64,000 bases of DNA from an uncultured Hellea sp. (lineage in GTDB: Bacteria > Pseudomonadota > Alphaproteobacteria > Caulobacterales > Maricaulaceae). The notes below the pieces were generated by a model that saw only the letters and a list, made by a program, of their open reading frames with translations, searched no databases and was not told where the DNA came from. Shown in pieces: positions 58,063 to 64,000 of the stretch. The position numbers and the translations under genes are program-made. Each line of letters opens with the position of its first letter. Position 1 is the first letter of the stretch. The stretch is from positions 1 to 64,000 of the forward strand of contig CALLMD010000006.1 of the NCBI GenBank assembly GCA_938007935.1, written 5' to 3'.

Positions 58063-59901
58063 ATGATTATTCACTTCACTAGTAAATATAAATGCATTCC
58101 CCGTGGAGGGACTGTGGAACTTCCAAAATTTGTTGTATTAACAGGTAAAAACGGAAGTGGTAAAACTCAATTATTTGAAGGTATTCATAATAAAAGGTTT
58201 AAGCTAAAAGATAGTGAAGGCGAATTTATTACCAGAATAACATATATTGAATCTGGTAAGTTGTCCGTCGACGACAATTCCTTTTCTGAGCCTACAGAAA
58301 CTAAAGCTCTTTTGGCTTATTACTACAACCAAATTATTTTAAACATCAACGGTAATCGCGGTGGGAATTTTGACTCATATGATAGAGACCCAAACGGTAG
58401 ATTTTTAGGGGTCGCACGGCAATTAGCTCAAGAGTTAAAAAGAAATAAGATAACTGAAATAAGTTATGATGAAATGGTTGAAAAATTCGATGAATATATA
58501 AATAGCATGAAGCCTAAAACAATTTTTTCTGATCAGCTTAGTGAAACCTTCACGAATTATTTTGGACAAAAGTGGGATAATGACAATAATCAGTTTTTAG
58601 CTGAGATAAAAAATAGAGATGTAAAATTTTTAACTGATGAAGAATTTTTAGATTTGCAAGGTCCACCTCCTTGGGAGTTAATTAATGAAGTTCTAAAGAA
58701 TGCTAAAATACCATATACAGTTACCCAGCCAGAAGATGAAAAGAAGCCTTTTAAGGCTCAATTAAAAAGTGTTACTGACCCCCAAAACATAATTGAATTT
58801 TCAGATTTATCTTCTGGTGAGAGAACTTTATGCAAACTGGCTATCGCAATATATCAAACAAAAACTGCGCCTGAATTTCCTGATTTACTTTTACTTGATG
58901 AACCAGATGCTCACCTGCATCCTTGTATGTCAAAACAGATGATAGACACTTTAGTAGTTAGTTTTTTGCCATACATCAAACATGGAATAATTATTACGAC
59001 ACATTCGCCTTCGACATGCGCATTGGCACCTGATGGCTCTCTTTTCTACATGCAAACTGATACAAGAAGGCCAATGTCAATTCAAATTGACGATGCCCTA
59101 GAGGAATTATGTGTAGGTATTCCAACCTTATCCATTCGCAAAGAAAATGAACGTCAAATAATCGTTGAAAGCAACATTGATGCTGAACTTTATACATCAA
59201 TTTGGCAAAGGGTTAGAAAGGTATTAGAATTACAAAATGTTCCAAACTTAAACTTTATCTCATCTGGCAAAGCATGGAGAAAAGGCAACTGTGAACAAGC
59301 ACAACATATGTGTGCGAGCTTAAGAAAAGGCGGGTCAACAACTTGTTTCGCGATAATTGATTACGATGGCAAAAATAAATCTAATGATCATATATTCGTG
59401 CTAGGTGAAGGGGAAAGGTATTCAATCGAAAACTTCATTCTAAATCCATTATCAATAGCTGCTCTTCTGGTACACCATCATGGTAGTGCAGCTCCATATG
59501 AATTTTTAAAAGGCATATCAATTATAGATATCAAAGACCTACCCCCAGAACAGTATCAGATAATTTCAGATGGTATCTGCAATAGGATTGAAACCAGTTT
59601 GGAAGAATTTCGAACGAGTAAAAGTCTTGAAAATAAATTTCCAGGGGTTGAATTGAGTGATGAGAGAATTGAAGTATCCACGATTACTGGTTTAGAGCTA
59701 AAACTTCCTGTTTGGTATAGCGTTACGAATGGGCATGTACTTGAAAAACTAATACTCGCGGTTTTCCCTAAACTTTTACATTATGGAAGAGACAATGAAG
59801 CGGGAAAATTAATGACTTCTGTATGCACTCATATTTTAGCTCCAATTCCCGAATTTATTCCTCTAAGTCTTTCTGAAACTTTAGTTAAACTAACAGAATA
59901 A
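58063..59901 (+). CDS. OLD-like/ABC-type AAA ATPase with TOPRIM/DUF4435-like C-terminus; candidate defence protein
   Basis: Walker A LTGKNGSGKTQLF, signature LSSGERTLCKLA, Walker B DLLLLDEPDAHLHP, ITTHSPST; C-term IIVESNIDAELY...CFAIIDYDGKN...ERYSIENFILNP. Confidence 0.75.
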   Translation: MIIHFTSKYKCIPRGGTVELPKFVVLTGKNGSGKTQLFEGIHNKRFKLKDSEGEFITRITYIESGKLSVDDNSFSEPTETKALLAYYYNQIILNINGNRGGNFDSYDRDPNGRFLGVARQLAQELKRNKITEISYDEMVEKFDEYINSMKPKTIFSDQLSETFTNYFGQKWDNDNNQFLAEIKNRDVKFLTDEEFLDLQGPPPWELINEVLKNAKIPYTVTQPEDEKKPFKAQLKSVTDPQNIIEFSDLSSGERTLCKLAIAIYQTKTAPEFPDLLLLDEPDAHLHPCMSKQMIDTLVVSFLPYIKHGIIITTHSPSTCALAPDGSLFYMQTDTRRPMSIQIDDALEELCVGIPTLSIRKENERQIIVESNIDAELYTSIWQRVRKVLELQNVPNLNFISSGKAWRKGNCEQAQHMCASLRKGGSTTCFAIIDYDGKNKSNDHIFVLGEGERYSIENFILNPLSIAALLVHHHGSAAPYEFLKGISIIDIKDLPPEQYQIISDGICNRIETSLEEFRTSKSLENKFPGVELSDERIEVSTITGLELKLPVWYSVTNGHVLEKLILAVFPKLLHYGRDNEAGKLMTSVCTHILAPIPEFIPLSLSETLVKLTE

Positions 59902-60230
59902 TGTACTCTCTCAGTCTAAGATGCGTCTTTAAAGATTATTGACCAAAATCTTGGTTCATTCCCGAAATATTACTTAAGCAGTAACCCAAAGTGCTACAGA
60001 CCTAATATGGGAACATGGGTCAAAAATAGCCTTAAATAGATAGATTTTGAAGACCGAGAGAATCTTTATTGAGATAAAAATTTGGGGAAAATCAAACCCG
60101 ATTCAAACCGCCCATATTTTTAAAAATAAGCAGGATGACTAGCTTAACGACGCATTAAGCTAGGTCTGAGAGACTAAGACATTGAAATAAAACAATATTT
60201 ACGTTACAAATGTCGAAACTTTTAAGAAAA

Positions 60231-60277
60231 AATGGTAGTGAGAGTGAGACTTGAACTCACGACCTCAGGATTATGAG
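60231..60277. repeat. att site copy 3, within the intact tRNA
   Basis: Third identical 47-bp copy. Confidence 0.93.
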
Positions 60278-60309
60278 TCCTGCGCTCTAACCAGCTGAGC
60301 TACCCCACC
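60233..60309 (-). tRNA. tRNA-Met(CAT) (elongator; tRNA-Ile2 with CAT anticodon not excluded)
   Basis: Minus strand GGTGGGGTAGCTCAGCTGGTTAGAGCGCAGGACTCATAATCCTGAGGTCGTGAGTTCAAGTCTCACTCTCACTACCA; 77 nt, cloverleaf folds by hand, CCA encoded. Confidence 0.92.
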
Positions 60310-60376
60310 ACGAGGCGTCCTTATGAACAGGCGCGGGGAATAAGCGAATTTAGCCTCTATGACAAGCACAAACCTA

Positions 60377-61579
60377 TCATAAAAACATCATTGTTGGGTC
60401 TTCGAGTAAAGCTTTCATCTCTTGCATCATTTTCGCTGCGTCATAACCGTCTATCACGCGGTGATCACAAGAGACGCTGTAATTCATGACAAGACGTTCG
60501 ATAGGCTGCCCGTCTTCTAGGACCAGTTTTTTACGGATTTTATTGGGGCCAAAAATGGCAACTTCGGGCCGGTTGATAACTGGCGTAGTCACGAGCCCGC
60601 CAAGTGGTCCAAGCGATGTGAGAGTGGTCGTTGCCCCGCTAAGCTCTTCGGGGCTGAGCTTATTGGTGCGCGCACCTTCGGCCAGCCGCGTTATTTCTGA
60701 AGCCAAGTCCCAAATGGAGCGTGTTTGCGCGCGGCGCAGCACGGGGACGATCAGGCCATTATCGGTTTGCGTCGCGATGCCCAGATGCAAATCAGAAAAT
60801 TGGGAAACATAGCCGCCCTTCCCACTCGCCATATTCTCATCAATGAAACGCGCGTTAAATTGCGGCCAGTCTTCAAGCGTGCACGCAAGCGCGCGTATTA
60901 TGAAAGGCAGAACCGTAAGCTTTGGCTGGTCTTCAGATTTTTTTTCATTGGCGCGCTTACGCAGAGCTTCAAGTTCCGTGACGTCAATTTCTTCAACATA
61001 GGTGAAGTGCGGGATATGGCGCTTAGCTTCTTGCATGCGCTGGGAAATTACACGGCGCAGGCCAATGACTTTTATGCGGGTTTCGCCCTCTTCCGGGGTG
61101 AAAGTTTTTTCCAGCAAATCAAGGTCAGCTTGGGTGACTTGCCCGTTCTTACCCGTCGCAGTGACTTGGGAGAGCTCTACGCCTAGCGCCTTAGCCCGCT
61201 TGCGCACAGCCGGCGCGGCCAAAGCTTTATCTGTTGACTCCGCTTCTTTTTTGGAAACTGGCTTAGTCGGTGGTTTTTTGGGGGCCTTGTCCTTAGCTGC
61301 TTCTTTTGTCGGTTCATTTATTGGCTCAGACGTATCACCTTCAACCTCAAAAATAACAAGATCAGCCCCAACTGCGAGTATATCGCCCTCTTCACAGGCC
61401 ACCATGCTGATTATGCCGTCAACGGGTGCTGTCAGTTCAATCGTCGCCTTATCCGTCATAGCATCGGCTATGGGATCGTCTTCGGACACCTTATCCCCCA
61501 GCGCGACATGCCAAGCGGTAATTTCCGCCTCAACAACACCTTCGCCGATGTCGGGCAGTTTAAAATGATACTCACCCAT
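60377..61579 (-). CDS. 2-oxo acid dehydrogenase E2 (lipoamide acyltransferase, BCKDH-like)
   Basis: MGEYHFKLPDIGEGVVEAEITAWHV, E3-binding AAPAVRKRAKALGVELSQV, catalytic SCDHRVIDGYDAAKM. Confidence 0.92.
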   Translation of the reverse strand: MGEYHFKLPDIGEGVVEAEITAWHVALGDKVSEDDPIADAMTDKATIELTAPVDGIISMVACEEGDILAVGADLVIFEVEGDTSEPINEPTKEAAKDKAPKKPPTKPVSKKEAESTDKALAAPAVRKRAKALGVELSQVTATGKNGQVTQADLDLLEKTFTPEEGETRIKVIGLRRVISQRMQEAKRHIPHFTYVEEIDVTELEALRKRANEKKSEDQPKLTVLPFIIRALACTLEDWPQFNARFIDENMASGKGGYVSQFSDLHLGIATQTDNGLIVPVLRRAQTRSIWDLASEITRLAEGARTNKLSPEELSGATTTLTSLGPLGGLVTTPVINRPEVAIFGPNKIRKKLVLEDGQPIERLVMNYSVSCDHRVIDGYDAAKMMQEMKALLEDPTMMFL

Positions 61580-62607
61580 TATCCAGCATCCATCACTTTG
61601 CGTATGCCGTTTATGACACGCTTTGGCCCGGGGAAGAAGGCCCATTCCTGTGCATGGGGGTACGGCGTATCCCACCCCGTGACCCGCACGATGGGCGCTT
61701 CGAGAGAAAAGAAGCAATGCTCTGCGACTTGAGCGGAGAGCTCTGCGCCAAAGCCAGAGGTTCGTGTGGCTTCATGTAGGATAAGGCAGCGCCCTGTTTT
61801 TTTGACCGATGCCGATATGGCGTCAATATCAAGCGGCAAGAGCGAGCGAATATCGAGAATATCAGCATTTACGCCTGCTTCACGAGCGGCATTTTCAGCC
61901 ACCCAAACCATTGTGCCATAAGCCAATATGGTGAGATCATCACCTTCGCTGAATTGACGCACGGTCTCAAATGGAACTGTGTAATGGCCTTCAGGTACTT
62001 GGCCCAGCTCATGCTTGGCCCAGCTCACAGCGGGTTTATGCGGATCACCATCAAAGGGACCATTATAAAGCCGCTTTGGTTCTAAAAAGAGAACAGGATC
62101 ATTATCTTCGATAGCCTGTATCAGAAGCCCCTTGGCATCATAAGGGTTAGAGGGGATAATCGTTTTAAGGCCCGATATATGCGTAAATAGCGCTTCCGGG
62201 CTTTGGCTGTGGGTTGTGCCGCCAAATATGCCGCCGCCAACGGGCGTACGAATTGTCAGCGGCGCTGTGAAATCCCCATTGGAACGGTAACGCAGGCGCG
62301 CGGCCTCTGAGGCAATCTGATCATAACCGGGATAGATATAATCTGCGAACTGGATTTCAGCGACAGGGCGCAGGCCATTGGCGGCCATGCCGACAGCAAT
62401 GCCGACAATGCCGCCTTCTGAAATTGGCGTATCAAAACAGCGGTGAAGCCCGTGTTTTTCCTGAAGGCCCGCCGTGCAGCGAAAGACGCCGCCAAAATAA
62501 CCAACATCTTCACCGAAGACCAAGACATCAGGGTCTTGGCTCATCTTGACATCAAGCGCATCGCGAATGGCTTCGATCATATTCATTTGTCGGGTAGGAG
62601 CACTCAC
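61579..62607 (-). CDS. 2-oxo acid dehydrogenase E1 beta subunit
   Basis: DPDVLVFGEDVGYFGGVFRCTAGLQEKHG, FDTPISEGGIVGIAVGMA, EIQFADYIYPGYDQI. Confidence 0.93.
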   Translation of the reverse strand: MSAPTRQMNMIEAIRDALDVKMSQDPDVLVFGEDVGYFGGVFRCTAGLQEKHGLHRCFDTPISEGGIVGIAVGMAANGLRPVAEIQFADYIYPGYDQIASEAARLRYRSNGDFTAPLTIRTPVGGGIFGGTTHSQSPEALFTHISGLKTIIPSNPYDAKGLLIQAIEDNDPVLFLEPKRLYNGPFDGDPHKPAVSWAKHELGQVPEGHYTVPFETVRQFSEGDDLTILAYGTMVWVAENAAREAGVNADILDIRSLLPLDIDAISASVKKTGRCLILHEATRTSGFGAELSAQVAEHCFFSLEAPIVRVTGWDTPYPHAQEWAFFPGPKRVINGIRKVMDAG

Positions 62608-62609
62608 AG

Positions 62610-63851
62610 TTAAAGCTCCTCATCAAAGAGGTCACGTTGATCACGCAAATGACGGGGCAGTTCCTCATAAACTTGCTCAAACATTGTGTAATGGTCGACC
62701 TTGGTATCGCCGGATAGACTGCCTAAAGCCTCGGCTGATTTATAAATATCTCGAATTTCTTTTTTACAGCTCTCTTCAAGCGCGGCGTGCTGATCTTCAT
62801 CCCACTCACCAATTGCAATCAGGTGCATTTTAAGACGTTCAATAGGATCGCCAAAAGGCCAAATATCAGGCTCGCTCTCTGGTCTATATTTTGTCGGATC
62901 ATCCGATGTCGAATGCCCCGAACTGCGATAGGTGAAATGTTCGATAAGTGTCGCGCCGCCGCCTTTGCGGGCACGTTCCGCGGCCCATTTCGTTGCCGCA
63001 TAAACGGCGAGCAAATCATTTCCATCTACACGCAGCGTTGCCAAGCCAAATCCGGTGCCGCGAGCCGCAAAGGTTTCACCTTCACCTGCGGCAATGCCTT
63101 GGAAGCTAGAAATCGCCCATTGATTATTCACCACATTGATAATGCAAGGCGCGCGGTAAGTTGACGCAAAGTTGAGCGCATAATGAAAATCGCCCTCTGC
63201 GGTTGCGCCCTCACCCGTGAATACCGACGCAATATCATCAAGGTTCTTATAGGCATTGGCCATCGCCCAGCCTACGCCTTGAATAAGCTGTGTTCCAAGA
63301 TTACCTGAAATAGAAAAGAAACCATGCTTTTTAAAAGAGTAAAGAACAGGAATGGATTTACCGTCCAGAGGATCGCCAGAATTAGACAGACATTGACACA
63401 TCATCTCTTTGATAGAAGCCCCGCGGTTAATCAGGATGCCTTGCTGACGATAAGTCGGAAACACCATATCAGAATTTTTAAGCGCCATAGCGTGGCCAAC
63501 TGAAACCGCCTCCTCGCCTCTGGACTTCATATAAAAGCTCATCTTCCCTTGGCGTTGCATGTTAAACATGCGGTCATCCATCGCGCGTGTCATCATCATG
63601 TCTTTTAGACCTTTATGCATAAGGTCGAGGGGCATTTGCGGGTTCCAGTCACCCACAGCCTCGCCATTAAACCGCAGAACACGGATTAAGCCCAGCGCAT
63701 GCTCCATAGTATCATAATCATCACATAAGGGATCAGGACGCGGAGGCGTATGCGCTGTAGGGACAGAGATATAGGAATAGTCAGGTGTATCACCTGGGCG
63801 GAAGGGCGGCTCAGGAATATGAAGGCGGGATTGATTGGAGGTTTTTGACAT
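62610..63851 (-). CDS. 2-oxo acid dehydrogenase E1 alpha subunit (BCKDH-like)
   Basis: FYMKSRGEEAVSVGHAMAL, SVFTGEGATAEGDFHYALNFAS, FTYRSSGHSTSDDPTKYR. Confidence 0.93.
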   Translation of the reverse strand: MSKTSNQSRLHIPEPPFRPGDTPDYSYISVPTAHTPPRPDPLCDDYDTMEHALGLIRVLRFNGEAVGDWNPQMPLDLMHKGLKDMMMTRAMDDRMFNMQRQGKMSFYMKSRGEEAVSVGHAMALKNSDMVFPTYRQQGILINRGASIKEMMCQCLSNSGDPLDGKSIPVLYSFKKHGFFSISGNLGTQLIQGVGWAMANAYKNLDDIASVFTGEGATAEGDFHYALNFASTYRAPCIINVVNNQWAISSFQGIAAGEGETFAARGTGFGLATLRVDGNDLLAVYAATKWAAERARKGGGATLIEHFTYRSSGHSTSDDPTKYRPESEPDIWPFGDPIERLKMHLIAIGEWDEDQHAALEESCKKEIRDIYKSAEALGSLSGDTKVDHYTMFEQVYEELPRHLRDQRDLFDEEL

Positions 63852-64000
63852 TTTTCCTCATATTTCAAAATAGTTGCTAAATTTAGCCCTCTATAACCGT
63901 ATTATTATAATTTTTCGTGTTGATATTCAATAAAATGCAGAATATTTGTCCTAAAATATATTAATAGGAGGCTAAAAATGCCCGAACAAATAGATGGCAT

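Larger units (their letters stand above)
51120..60277. mobile_element. integrative element B (tRNA-Met site)
   Basis: Flanked by att copies 2 and 3; DUF4102-type integrase next to copy 2; AlpA-like HTH, winged-helix protein and cargo. Confidence 0.82.

Noticed and set aside
28571-60230. Island as a complete prophage or complete ICE
   Set aside because: No capsid, terminase, portal or tail genes, and no VirB/T4SS set or recognisable relaxase; two mobilisable or satellite-like integrative elements fit better.

Overview
The window is an alphaproteobacterial chromosome segment (gene content resembles Caulobacterales/Hyphomonadales; inferred by eye). A roughly 31.7 kb AT-richer island (about 28.52-60.28 kb) interrupts it. 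Ordinary backbone lies on both sides. Left: cytochrome b561, YceI, SelO, GH10 xylanase, acyl-CoA synthetase, prs, lgt, ECF sigma/ChrR, pntAB, an NtrC-like regulator, a porin and GapR/DUF2312. Right: a BCKDH-type E1a/E1b/E2 operon. The island sits in the 3' half of a tRNA-Met(CAT)-like gene (60233-60309, minus). The same 47-bp tRNA 3'-half sequence occurs three times in direct orientation: 28524-28570, 51120-51166 and 60231-60277. This implies two tandem integrative elements: A (about 22.6 kb) and B (about 9.1 kb). Five tyrosine-recombinase genes are present. A truncated 3' half of a different tRNA, Ser(GCT), at 39468-39525 suggests a third integration history inside element A. Main cargo: a 1523-aa Avs-like STAND NTPase with a putative nuclease N-terminus; a 917-aa P-loop ATPase coupled to a small membrane protein; a VirD4/TraG-like ATPase with a replication-relaxation protein but no visible relaxase or T4SS; an OLD-like ATPase with a TOPRIM/DUF4435-like C-terminus; a membrane-anchored pentapeptide-repeat protein; and several unrecognised genes. 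Family calls are by eye from the translations; no database search was run.
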